Source of the DNA: Pseudoflavonifractor phocaeensis
GTDB lineage: Bacteria; Bacillota; Clostridia; Oscillospirales; Oscillospiraceae
Assembly: GCF_016901955.1 (NCBI RefSeq)
Contig: NZ_JACJLC010000005.1
Location: forward strand, 1-64,000
Direction: 5' to 3'
Length of the DNA: 64,000 nt
The position numbers and the translations under genes were made by a program. Positions 17,328-25,291 of this stretch are shown here, one piece after another (the first letter of the stretch is position 1; each line of letters opens with the position of its first letter). The notes under the pieces were generated by a model. It was not told the DNA's origin, did no database searches, and worked only from the letters and a program-made list of their open reading frames with translations.

Positions 17328-18178
17328 TGGCGGAGGTTTGGAAAGGGGCTCCGGTGGCTCAGGCTCTGACGGAACGGCTGATCCTGCGGGCCCAAGCCCT
17401 TGCCGCCAGGGGAGTGATCCCTACCCTGGCCATCCTCCGGGTGGGGGAGCGGCCGGAGGACCTGTCTTATGAGCGGGGGGCCCTGAAGCGGTGCGAGAAG
17501 GTGGGGATTGCCGTAAAGCAGTTTAACCTGCCAGCGGATGCCGCCCAGGAGGCGCTGATGGAGACCATCCGCCGGATCAACGACGACCCGGCCATTCATG
17601 GCTGCCTGATGTTCCGCCCCCTGCCCGGACACATGGACGAGAAGGCGGCCTGTGCCGCTCTGGCCCCCGCCAAAGATGTGGACGGCATCACCGCCGGGTC
17701 CCTGGCGGCAGTGTTCGCCGGGGCGGGGGAAGGCTATCCACCCTGTACCGCCCAGGCCTGCATGGAGATCCTGGCCTACTACGGCTGCGATCTCACCGGA
17801 AAGCGGGTCACAGTGGTGGGCCGCAGCCTGGTGGTGGGCCGGCCTCTGGCCATGCTGCTCCTCCACAAGAACGCCACGGTCACCCTCTGCCACACCCGCA
17901 CCGCCGACCTGGCTGCTGAATGCCGTCGGGGAGAGGTGCTGGTTGCTGCCGCCGGAAAGGCCCGCGTGATTGGGGCGGACCATCTGAGCCCCGGTCAGCT
18001 GGTGCTGGATGTGGGCATCAACGTGGATGAGACCGGCAATCTGGTGGGAGATGTGGACTTTGCCGCCGCCGACGCTGTGGCTGGGGCAGTGACTCCGGTG
18101 CCTGGCGGCGTGGGAGCGGTGACCACCTCGGTGCTGGCTGCCCACGTCATCGATGCGGCGGAGAAAACCCTGAGCTGA
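17327..18178 (+). CDS. folD: Methylene-THF dehydrogenase, FolD family
   Basis: FolD oxidises 5,10-methylene-THF to methenyl-THF with NAD(P)+, and most members then hydrolyse it. The 283-residue protein keeps the Rossmann motif GRSLVVGRPLA, KDVDG (116-120) and the late motif TPVPGGVG. Two positions of the cyclohydrolase site are changed. The Lys four residues after the conserved Tyr (Tyr48) is Ala52, and the VQLPLP motif reads MFRPLP (95-100), losing the Gln. I infer it works mainly as a dehydrogenase, with FchA supplying the second activity. ATG 17327 follows GGGGAGG; an in-frame TTG at 17321 is rejected. Confidence 0.93.
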   Translation: MAEVWKGAPVAQALTERLILRAQALAARGVIPTLAILRVGERPEDLSYERGALKRCEKVGIAVKQFNLPADAAQEALMETIRRINDDPAIHGCLMFRPLPGHMDEKAACAALAPAKDVDGITAGSLAAVFAGAGEGYPPCTAQACMEILAYYGCDLTGKRVTVVGRSLVVGRPLAMLLLHKNATVTLCHTRTADLAAECRRGEVLVAAAGKARVIGADHLSPGQLVLDVGINVDETGNLVGDVDFAAADAVAGAVTPVPGGVGAVTTSVLAAHVIDAAEKTLS

Positions 18179-18187
18179 TTTTAATGG

Positions 18188-18223
18188 AAACCCCCGGGTA
18201 TGCCACGGCACACCCGGGGGTTT
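18188..18223. terminator. Convergent terminator between folD and the esterase gene
   Basis: A 12-bp stem (AAACCCCCGGGT / ACCCGGGGGTTT) sits between two convergent genes. The T runs are short, so strength is uncertain. Confidence 0.7.
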
Positions 18224-18228
18224 GATCG

Positions 18229-19173
18229 TTATAGGGTCTCCATGATGAATTTGGCTACATGCTCCATGGCCTCGTTGGCCTTTTTCATGGGGAAGGTCTG
18301 GAATACATGCCACATCTTGTCCCACACTTCCAGCCGGCAGGGCACGTTGGCTTTCAGCAGACGGTTGCGCAGCCGCACCGAATCGGACAGCAGCAGCTCG
18401 TTGGTGCCCACCTGGATCAGGGTGGGGGGGAAGCCGCTGAGGTCGGCGTAAAGGGGGGAGAGGTCGGGATCGGTAAAATCCCGGCCCCGGGCGTAAGCGT
18501 CCCGGGTGGCATGGATATAGTTGAGGGTGAGCAGGGGGTCCATATCCTCCCGCTCCTGATAGGACTTGCCGCTGGCGGTCATGTCTGTCCAGGGGGAGAA
18601 GAGGAGCAGGGCCCGGGGAAGGCGGCGGTTGGACTCCCGCAGCCGGTGGGTGAGTACCAGGGCCAGGTTGCCTCCGGCGGAGTCTCCCGCCACGATCACA
18701 TCCCGGGCGCCGTAGCCCAGATACATCAGGTAGTCCCAGGCCTTCACGGCGTCCTCCACGGCGGCGGGGTAGGGGTCCTCGGGAGCCAGGCGGTACTCAA
18801 AGCTCATGACCTGGGAACCGGTGACCTGGGCCAGCTTGGAGCCCAGGATGCGGGAATACCCCAGGTTGCCGCTGGTGTAGCCGCCGCCGTGGCAGTACAA
18901 AATGGCCTTCCGCCGGTCGTAGCCCCGCTGGGGCCGGATCCAGGCGCAGTTCATCCCTTCCAGATCGAAGGGCTCCCACATCATGCCGCTCATGGGGGCT
19001 ACCAGACGGCCCAACAGCTCCTGGCCTTTCCGTTGCTTCTCCAGGTCCTCCGGGTCCATCGCCTCAGGGGTGGTGACGCTGTGGATGGCTCTGAGAGCCC
19101 GCATGAAGGGGGCCAGTCGCTGCTTTTCCACCCGCTGCCGGGCAAGTTGCTGACGTTTGCTATGGTGCTCCAT
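18229..19173 (-). CDS. Alpha/beta hydrolase, HSL-type esterase
   Basis: This 314-residue protein is a cytoplasmic esterase of the hormone-sensitive-lipase family. It shows the oxyanion motif HGGGYTSGN and the nucleophile motif GDSAGGNLA, with a candidate Asp in LLSDSVRLRNRLL and His in KMWHVF completing the triad. The start at 19173 follows AAAGGAGGG; the longer in-frame start at 19224 would lie upstream of the predicted transcription start. Substrate is unknown. Confidence 0.9.
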   Translation of the reverse strand: MEHHSKRQQLARQRVEKQRLAPFMRALRAIHSVTTPEAMDPEDLEKQRKGQELLGRLVAPMSGMMWEPFDLEGMNCAWIRPQRGYDRRKAILYCHGGGYTSGNLGYSRILGSKLAQVTGSQVMSFEYRLAPEDPYPAAVEDAVKAWDYLMYLGYGARDVIVAGDSAGGNLALVLTHRLRESNRRLPRALLLFSPWTDMTASGKSYQEREDMDPLLTLNYIHATRDAYARGRDFTDPDLSPLYADLSGFPPTLIQVGTNELLLSDSVRLRNRLLKANVPCRLEVWDKMWHVFQTFPMKKANEAMEHVAKFIMETL

Positions 19174-19222
19174 ACGGGGCCCTCCTTTGCGGGAACCTAC
19201 TCCTGTGTGATTTGCGGGTAAC

Positions 19223-19251
19223 ATTATAGCATACTCGTGGGAGAATGAAAA
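19223..19251 (-). promoter_or_regulatory. Promoter of the esterase gene
   Basis: On the minus strand TATAAT (19228-19223), with an extended -10 (ATGC), lies 17 bp from TTTTCA (19251-19246). It supports the shorter protein start at 19173. Confidence 0.55.
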
Positions 19252-19282
19252 GACTTTGCATGGACAAGGACGGAGTGGCCGC

Positions 19283-19339
19283 TTGACGGTGGATCGGTTT
19301 TATGCTAAAGTATTTGTATACAAACTATTTGTATATAAA
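19283..19339 (+). promoter_or_regulatory. marR promoter with two palindromic operators
   Basis: TTGACG (19283-19288) and TAAAGT (19306-19311) are 17 bp apart with an extended -10. Directly downstream are TTTGTATACAAA (19313-19324, a perfect palindrome) and TTTGTATATAAA (19328-19339), with centres 15 bp apart. Both cover the transcription start, as expected for autorepression by the MarR protein encoded 20 bp further on. Confidence 0.7.
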
Positions 19340-19358
19340 CTATTAACGGAGGAAAACC

Positions 19359-19790
19359 ATGGACACATCCTTTCACTATCTCCTGGCGGCCTCGGCGGCG
19401 CTGTTCCAGAGAAAGGTCATGGCGGGGCTCAGCGATTCCGGCCTGACCGCGGGGCAGCCCAAGGTGTTGGACTACCTGGGGCTCCACGATGGCAGTATGC
19501 AGAAGGACATCGCCGCCGGGTGTCAGATCGATCCGGCTACCCTCACCGGCCTGCTGAACCGGATGGAGGAGAAGGGGCTGATCCAGCGGCGGGTCCAGCC
19601 GGAGGACCGGCGTTCCTTTCACGTGTATCTGACCGAGCAGGGGCGGGACAGGCAAAGGCTGGTGCGGCGCACGCTGGAGCAGATGGGGGACGAGGTGCTC
19701 GCCGGATTTAGCAGGGAAGAGAGGATGCGGCTGGAGGACGGGCTGTACCGGCTGTGTCAGGCTATGACAAATATGGAGGTGCTGCAATGA
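19359..19790 (+). CDS. MarR family transcriptional regulator
   Basis: This 143-residue protein has a winged helix-turn-helix (QKDIAAGCQIDPATLTGLLN followed by the wing EDRRSFHVYLT), flanked by dimerisation helices, as in MarR/SlyA. CGGAGG precedes the ATG. Two TTTGTATA palindromes in its promoter are likely its own operators. Its stop overlaps a further ATG (ATGA at 19787) that starts only a short truncated frame, so the gene it once coregulated seems lost. Ligand unknown. Confidence 0.92.
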   Translation: MDTSFHYLLAASAALFQRKVMAGLSDSGLTAGQPKVLDYLGLHDGSMQKDIAAGCQIDPATLTGLLNRMEEKGLIQRRVQPEDRRSFHVYLTEQGRDRQRLVRRTLEQMGDEVLAGFSREERMRLEDGLYRLCQAMTNMEVLQ

Positions 19791-19814
19791 GCAAGGCGGA
19801 ACTGGTACGGCGGA
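19787..19814 (+). pseudogene. Remnant of a gene cotranscribed with marR
   Basis: An ATG overlapping the marR stop (ATGA) opens a frame beginning MSKAELVRR that after nine codons runs into the repeat at 19815-19882. The coupling geometry suggests the 5' end of a lost partner gene, perhaps a transporter, replaced when the repeat arrived or by a deletion. Too little remains to identify it. Confidence 0.4.
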
Positions 19815-19882
19815 GAGATCCTTTGCTGGCGCTCAGGAGGACAAACACAGGGCCTGTTGCGGAAGCTTCCGCAACAGGCCCT
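19815..19882 (-). terminator. Half inverted repeat plus 34-bp perfect palindrome
   Basis: Bases 19815-19842 match the right half of the ~85-bp inverted repeat seen at 27901 and 57348 (GATCCTT-GC...GCTCAGGA-GAC). A perfect 34-bp palindrome (19849-19882) with the arm AGGGCCTGTTGCGGAAG follows. Read from the minus strand the hairpin comes 29 bases after the hpt stop and is followed by TGTGTTTGTCC, so it probably ends the signalling operon. Confidence 0.75.
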
Positions 19883-19910
19883 TATCACGCATTTGGAAGG
19901 AAAGAGGGGT

Positions 19911-20276
19911 TCAGGGTATTTGGGCGGCTTCCGTCACCGCGGCGACGGTTTTGTGATACTGCTCCGTCAGAGCGGGGAGCTTGTCCGCCGCGGCGGCCAG
20001 ATCGCCCCCCCGCAGGTCCTCCACCACGGCGCTGACAGCGGCCATCAGTCCGGTCATGGACAGATTACCCGCCACCCCCTTCAGGGTGTGGGCGGCATTG
20101 TAGGCCCCCTGGAGGTCCTGCCTGGCCATGGCCTCCTGAAGAAGCGCAAAGTTGGGATCCTGGGGGAACCGGAGGAGGAACTTCAGCATCAGGGCCTCGT
20201 TGTTCATGAACCGGGCCAGAACGTCCTCCACGTTGACGCCCGCTTCTTCCAATCGGGATCGTTTTCGTTCATCCAT
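19911..20276 (-). CDS. Hpt domain phosphotransfer protein
   Basis: This 121-residue protein is a stand-alone histidine phosphotransfer domain. The phosphoaccepting His63 lies in AAHTLKGVAGNL, matching the family motif HxLKGxxxN. It follows the receiver-HD-GYP gene by three bases and ends the operon. Its likely job is to pass phosphate between the receiver of the hybrid kinase and the receiver of the HD-GYP protein. Confidence 0.9.
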   Translation of the reverse strand: MDERKRSRLEEAGVNVEDVLARFMNNEALMLKFLLRFPQDPNFALLQEAMARQDLQGAYNAAHTLKGVAGNLSMTGLMAAVSAVVEDLRGGDLAAAADKLPALTEQYHKTVAAVTEAAQIP

Positions 20277-20279
20277 CGT

Positions 20280-21356
20280 TCATGCACCTCGGGTGGATTG
20301 ATAGAGTTGGGCAAGCACTGGCTCGGCCCGGACGAAATATTCCAGCAGCCGGGGGTTAAAGACGCCGCACTGGCCGTCCAGGATCATCTCCAAGGCCACG
20401 TGGTTGGGGAAGGGATCCTTGTAACAGCGTTTGCTGACCAGGGCGTCGTAAACGTCGGCCAGGGAGACGATCTGGGTCCAGATAGGAGTTTGATCCCCCA
20501 CCAGGCCGTCGGGATAGCCCCGGCCATCCCAACGCTCGTGGTGGTGGAGGGCCACATCGTAGGCATAGTGATAGGCGGAGTGGCCCCGCATCTGGGGGAT
20601 GCTGGACAAAAGCTGGGCCCCCTTGACGGTGTGGCTCTTCATGATCTCAAATTCCTCCGGGGTGAGCTTGCCCTTTTTGTTGAGGATGGCGTCAGGGATA
20701 GAGATTTTGCCCACGTCGTGGGTGATGGCGGCCACCCCGATGAGCTGGATCTCGTCCTCGGTGAGGCCCTCCCCCAGGGGGGTCTCGCTCAACAGGTAGG
20801 TGGTGATGTCCCGAATGCGCCGCACGTGCTCTCCGGACTCATCGCTGCGGAATTCGATGGCGGTGGCCAGGGCCTCCACCATCCCCACGCCCATCTCGGC
20901 CAACTGCTGGGTCTGGAGCATAAGCTGGTCCCGCTGCCGCTCCACCTCGGCGCCCAGCATCCGGCGGGCCCGGAAGAGCTCCACCACCGAATCCACCCGC
21001 CGCCGGACCACATAGGGCACTACCGGCTTGCTGATCACGTCCATGACCCCGTGCTGGTATGCGTCCCGAATGGTGGACGCCCCCGGATCGGCGGTGACCA
21101 TGAATACGGGGATCTCCTGGGTCAAACCCTGTTGGTGCATCTGCCGCAGGACCTCCATGCCGTCCATCTCAGGCATGACCACATCCAGCAACAGGGCGCA
21201 GATCCGGTCCCGCAGACGGGTCACCATTTCCAGACCCGCGCGACCGTTTTCCGCCTCCAGGATCTGATAGTCTGTCTGAAAGATGTTGGACAGGATGACA
21301 CGGTTGATCTCATCATCGTCTACAATGAGAATCGCTTCGCACTCAGGACCATTCAA
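20280..21356 (-). CDS. Response regulator with HD-GYP c-di-GMP phosphodiesterase domain
   Basis: The 358-residue protein has an N-terminal receiver (acidic pocket VDDDE, phosphoacceptor Asp58 in LLLDVVMPEMDG) and a C-terminal HD-GYP domain. The HD pair is His213-Asp214 (THDVGKISIPD), followed by a His cluster at 271-273 and GYP at 280-282 (WDGRGYPDG), so the metal site looks complete. Members usually degrade c-di-GMP. It stands in one operon with a diguanylate cyclase and a hybrid kinase, so phosphorylation may set c-di-GMP breakdown against synthesis. Confidence 0.93.
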   Translation of the reverse strand: MNGPECEAILIVDDDEINRVILSNIFQTDYQILEAENGRAGLEMVTRLRDRICALLLDVVMPEMDGMEVLRQMHQQGLTQEIPVFMVTADPGASTIRDAYQHGVMDVISKPVVPYVVRRRVDSVVELFRARRMLGAEVERQRDQLMLQTQQLAEMGVGMVEALATAIEFRSDESGEHVRRIRDITTYLLSETPLGEGLTEDEIQLIGVAAITHDVGKISIPDAILNKKGKLTPEEFEIMKSHTVKGAQLLSSIPQMRGHSAYHYAYDVALHHHERWDGRGYPDGLVGDQTPIWTQIVSLADVYDALVSKRCYKDPFPNHVALEMILDGQCGVFNPRLLEYFVRAEPVLAQLYQSTRGA

Positions 21357-21395
21357 TGTAAAGCCTCCCTTTGTGGTACTGCTGGAAATCCGGCG

Positions 21396-23930
21396 TCAAT
21401 GGGCATCCCGCTCGGCCACGCATTTCTGAATGGTCTGAGCCAGCAGAGTGAAGTCAATAGGCTTGGACACGTGAGCGTTCATACCCGCCTTGGTGGTTTT
21501 GTCGATATCCTCCGCGAAAGCATTGGCGGTCACTGCGATGATGGGTACCCAGCCCGCGTCCTCCCGGTCCAGTCCCCGGATGGCGGTGGCCGCCTGGCAG
21601 CCGTCCATCTCGGGCATCTGCATATCCATCAGAATGACGTCCACCGAATAGGGCTTGGTGGCGGCGAACACCCGTACCGCGTCCATGCCTTCGGTGGCAG
21701 CCAGCACCCGGACGCCCAGCTCCTCCAGCAGCTCGGTGAGGATCTCCCGGTTGAGATCGTTGTCCTCGGCCACCAGGATCTGCCGGCCGGTCCAGTCAAA
21801 GGGGGCCTGCCGGGGGGTGGAGGGGTGCTCTGCTGTCTCCTCAGAGGACGGCAGGGGGATAGTGACAGTAAATTTACTCCCCACGCCCAGGGTGCTCTCC
21901 ACTGAGATTTCGCCGCTGAGCTGCTGCACCAGACTTTTGACAATGGGCATACCAAGGCCGGTGCCCACGGTGGAGTGAGGGGAAAAGGAGGTTTCCCGGG
22001 AATAGGGTTCAAACAAATGTTCCAGGAAGGTTTCCGACATACCTACCCCGGTGTCCTCCACGATGATCTGATATTTGTTGAATTTCTGGAAGGCGAATTG
22101 CTTGACCTCCAGCCGGATGGTGTCTCCGGGATTGGTGTACTTGATGGCGTTGGACAGCAGGTTGTTCAGGATCTGGCTCAGCTTTTGCTGGTCGCCCAGC
22201 ACCATGGTCTGCTCCAGGTCCAGACTGGTGACCAGCTCCTTGTTTTCGTCGGTGGCCCGGACCTGGAAGATCTCCACGGTGTTGTTCAGCAGCGTCCGGA
22301 GGTCGAAGGGCTTCGCCTCCACGGTGCTCCGGCCGGCCTCCGCCCGGGAAAGCTCCAGGATATCGTTGATGAGGCCCAGCAGCTGGTCTCCGGCAAATTC
22401 GATCTTTTTGAGACTGCTGCCAACCTGGTCCAGATCTCCCTGGGCGCAGCTCTTCTTTGCCAGCTGACAGCAGCCAATAATGGCGTTGAGGGGGGTGCGC
22501 ATGTCGTGGGACATGCGGCTGAAAAAATCGGACTTGGCCCGGGTGCCCTTCTTGGCGGCCTCCAGGGCCTCCTGGAGGATGATGGTATGCTGGAGCTCCT
22601 GCCGCTTTTCGGCGTCCACGTCCCGGAAGCACAGGATCACCTCATCCGGGGCCACTTCGGGGTCATATAGGGTGCGGATGTTTACCCAACGGTATACCCC
22701 GTCGAATCGACGCTGAAAGTCGCCGCCGAAATCGGCCACACCCAGCTCCACCCGCTGGCGGATGCTCTCCAGAGAGAAGCTCTGCTGGAACTCCTGATAG
22801 GTGCTGGACTTGACCAGGGCGCAGATGGAATTCATGATCAGGGTATAGTCTCCGGAGGGGGGCAGCACTTTCTGCATGTCGTCGCTGATCTTGATGCCCT
22901 CATAGACGCCGTCCCGGAAATTGACCCGGAAGATGGCGTAGAAGGAGTCGCCGAGCATATGAGTGGTGTCGTCCGCCCGCTTCATCCGGCGGTTTTGCAG
23001 CCAGTCCCGGATGATGAGAAAGGAAAGGGTGATAAAGAGAAAGATGGATATCCCGGTCAGCAGGAGGAACACCGTGTTCTGATCCCCCATGAGAATGGTG
23101 TTGATGGGGATGGTCAGGATGACCGTCCAGCCGTTGCTCAGTTCCTGATAGTAGGCGCCTCTGGTGTCACCGGCTACCCCGGTAAAGGTGGCGTCATAGG
23201 AGGACAGAGTGCCGTCCCTGATGCGCTCCATCAGGTAATCGGCAAATTGCTGGAGGGTCTGGGGGTCTGTCTCGTAAGCGGAGATGCTGGTCAGCAGAGT
23301 GCCGTCGTGGTCGCACAGATAGTAAGAGCTGCCCTCCGGCAGGGTGCTGGCGGTATTCTGGGTGTTTTTGTTTTGGAGGAACACATCCATGGCAAAAACA
23401 TCCCCATCACGCTCCAGGGAGATGGATATGGTAAAAATCAGATTTCCCGTGATGACGTCGGAATATACGTCTCCGCAGACCGCCTGCCCATTGGCTTCCA
23501 GGGCCTGCTGATACCACAGGGTATCCTGATAGCGGTAATCTTCGTCTCCCTCCCAGGGATTGGCGGCTACGAATTCCCCCCCGATCACGGCATAGGGATC
23601 TACCAGTCCGTCGCCAATGGTATCACTCAACTTCCCAAAGTAACCGCTTAGCCACTGTTGAATATCCTCGGTGCTGCTGCCGCTGCTGGTCAGCTCGTTG
23701 ACATACTGGCTGGCCAGTATGGCGCTGTTGGTCAGGGATTTCAGGTTGAGCTCCTCTTCCACCGCATAGCTCTGTGCCAGCGCATCGCCCAGATTCTGGG
23801 CGTTTTGCAGCATCTTGGTGCGTACCAACTGCACACTGAAAATCAGCAGCAGGGCCACAACCATCATCACCAGGATGCTCAATACGGTGCGCCCGGTACC
23901 GCGGCGGGGGGACAATTTTTTGTGCTTCAT
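21396..23930 (-). CDS. Hybrid sensor histidine kinase (extracellular sensor, PAS-like, kinase, receiver)
   Basis: This 844-residue membrane protein has TM1 (about 15-37), an extracellular sensor of roughly 245 residues (Cache-like by size and pattern), TM2 (286-308), a PAS-like segment (320-440), HisKA with His475 (SHDMRTPLNAIIG), HATPase motifs (NNLLSNAIKY, DTGVGM, GTGLGM) and a C-terminal receiver with Asp769 (VILMDMQMPEMDG). The start is fixed by an ATGA overlap with the cyclase gene. Because it ends in a receiver, phosphate must leave through an Hpt protein, and one is encoded in the same operon. The stimulus is unknown. Confidence 0.95.
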   Translation of the reverse strand: MKHKKLSPRRGTGRTVLSILVMMVVALLLIFSVQLVRTKMLQNAQNLGDALAQSYAVEEELNLKSLTNSAILASQYVNELTSSGSSTEDIQQWLSGYFGKLSDTIGDGLVDPYAVIGGEFVAANPWEGDEDYRYQDTLWYQQALEANGQAVCGDVYSDVITGNLIFTISISLERDGDVFAMDVFLQNKNTQNTASTLPEGSSYYLCDHDGTLLTSISAYETDPQTLQQFADYLMERIRDGTLSSYDATFTGVAGDTRGAYYQELSNGWTVILTIPINTILMGDQNTVFLLLTGISIFLFITLSFLIIRDWLQNRRMKRADDTTHMLGDSFYAIFRVNFRDGVYEGIKISDDMQKVLPPSGDYTLIMNSICALVKSSTYQEFQQSFSLESIRQRVELGVADFGGDFQRRFDGVYRWVNIRTLYDPEVAPDEVILCFRDVDAEKRQELQHTIILQEALEAAKKGTRAKSDFFSRMSHDMRTPLNAIIGCCQLAKKSCAQGDLDQVGSSLKKIEFAGDQLLGLINDILELSRAEAGRSTVEAKPFDLRTLLNNTVEIFQVRATDENKELVTSLDLEQTMVLGDQQKLSQILNNLLSNAIKYTNPGDTIRLEVKQFAFQKFNKYQIIVEDTGVGMSETFLEHLFEPYSRETSFSPHSTVGTGLGMPIVKSLVQQLSGEISVESTLGVGSKFTVTIPLPSSEETAEHPSTPRQAPFDWTGRQILVAEDNDLNREILTELLEELGVRVLAATEGMDAVRVFAATKPYSVDVILMDMQMPEMDGCQAATAIRGLDREDAGWVPIIAVTANAFAEDIDKTTKAGMNAHVSKPIDFTLLAQTIQKCVAERDAH

Positions 23931-25264
23931 GAATGACGTACTCCCAATCCAATGTCCGGGGAAGCCTGACCTTCCTCCGAAAGATATCTGTGGGCCGGAC
24001 AACTGTCATCTTGCTTCTTCTGCTCATAGAAAAGCCGCTTCTTCTCATACATATTCTGATCCATGGCGCGGAAGAAGCCGTCCACATCCAGGGAACGGAG
24101 CTGGGTAAGGCCGATGGACATGGAGATCTGGAAGGATAGCCCGGAGGAGGCGTTGAACAGGTCCAGGCCGGCCTGGATGTCCCGCTGGATGGCCTGGATG
24201 GTAAGATCCGTGGCGTCGATGAGCAGGATCACGAACTCGTCCCCGCCATAACGGGCCACGATGCCCTGCTGGTTCACTGCCCGCAGCAGCAGCTTTCCCG
24301 TGGCCTGGAGCACAGCGTCCCCTTCGGCGTGGCCAAAGGTGTCGTTAATATACTTGAATTCGTTGATGTCCAACATAATGCCGGTACACTTGTGGCCCTT
24401 TTCCGCCTGCTTGGCCAGGTAGTCCATGTAGTGAAACAGGTAGCTCCGGTTGTACAGGGTGGTCAGGCTGTCCAGGTAGGACTCCTCATTTTGAAGGCTG
24501 ACATAGAGGGAGGTGAGGCCGATGGCGCTGGACACCCACACCAAAGCCAGACCGTAATGGAAGAACTGGATCAGGCTGCCCAGAAAAACGGGTACCAGGA
24601 AGAGCACCATGGGCATGAACAGATATTTTTCCACCCGTTTCCGGAAACGAAGGACCATGATGGCCCCAAAGGTGAGGTAGGCGTAGGTCACGGCGTAGGC
24701 CACCAGGTAGTGGGGGGTGCGGTAATAGACATTTTCAGAAGTGACGCCGAAAAAAACTGGAGTGAACAGGTTGATCAGGCTCATGAAGCAGGCGGCAAAG
24801 GCCGGGATAGCCCACTTTACATAGTATTTGCGGATCCGATCGGTATCTTCAAACAGCTTGTAGTCCACGTAGCAGACCCATAAATAGGCGAACAATGTGT
24901 CCAGAAGATAGAGAACCACATTGATGAAGATGTTGAAGGGCCGGGCGTACAAGGATTGCTTTCCGTCCACCCAGAAGGACAGGCTCTCCAGGATGCACAA
25001 CAGCATACACAGACGACACATCCAGTGGAAGATCTTGCTGTCCAGAGATACGGCCCGGACACGCTTGCGGCCACTGAACATGAGGATCAGCATCAGCATG
25101 ATTCCCACGCCATTTGCCACCAGAACAGCCGGCAGATTGATAACGCCAGATGCAACGACGGGGTTTGGCAAGGGGATACCACCTCTTTTTGCCAGGATCT
25201 CGGGGAAGCCATTTCTATCCAGAAAGTACAAAATCATTGTATCAATTCGCAGTGACAAAAGCAA
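23927..25264 (-). CDS. Membrane diguanylate cyclase (GGDEF)
   Basis: The 445-residue protein has about six or seven predicted membrane helices (residues 42-255) and a C-terminal GGDEF domain with an intact motif at 340-344 (RYGGDEFV), so it should make c-di-GMP. The RxxD inhibitory site just upstream is NQQG here, so product inhibition is probably absent. The likely start is TTG 25264, which has GGGAGA five bases upstream; an ATG at 25237 lacks a binding site. It is the first gene of the four-gene signalling operon and overlaps the kinase by four bases. Confidence 0.92.
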   Translation of the reverse strand: MLLSLRIDTMILYFLDRNGFPEILAKRGGIPLPNPVVASGVINLPAVLVANGVGIMLMLILMFSGRKRVRAVSLDSKIFHWMCRLCMLLCILESLSFWVDGKQSLYARPFNIFINVVLYLLDTLFAYLWVCYVDYKLFEDTDRIRKYYVKWAIPAFAACFMSLINLFTPVFFGVTSENVYYRTPHYLVAYAVTYAYLTFGAIMVLRFRKRVEKYLFMPMVLFLVPVFLGSLIQFFHYGLALVWVSSAIGLTSLYVSLQNEESYLDSLTTLYNRSYLFHYMDYLAKQAEKGHKCTGIMLDINEFKYINDTFGHAEGDAVLQATGKLLLRAVNQQGIVARYGGDEFVILLIDATDLTIQAIQRDIQAGLDLFNASSGLSFQISMSIGLTQLRSLDVDGFFRAMDQNMYEKKRLFYEQKKQDDSCPAHRYLSEEGQASPDIGLGVRHS

Positions 25265-25291
25265 CGGCTTCTCCCGAAAAAATCCGGAATT

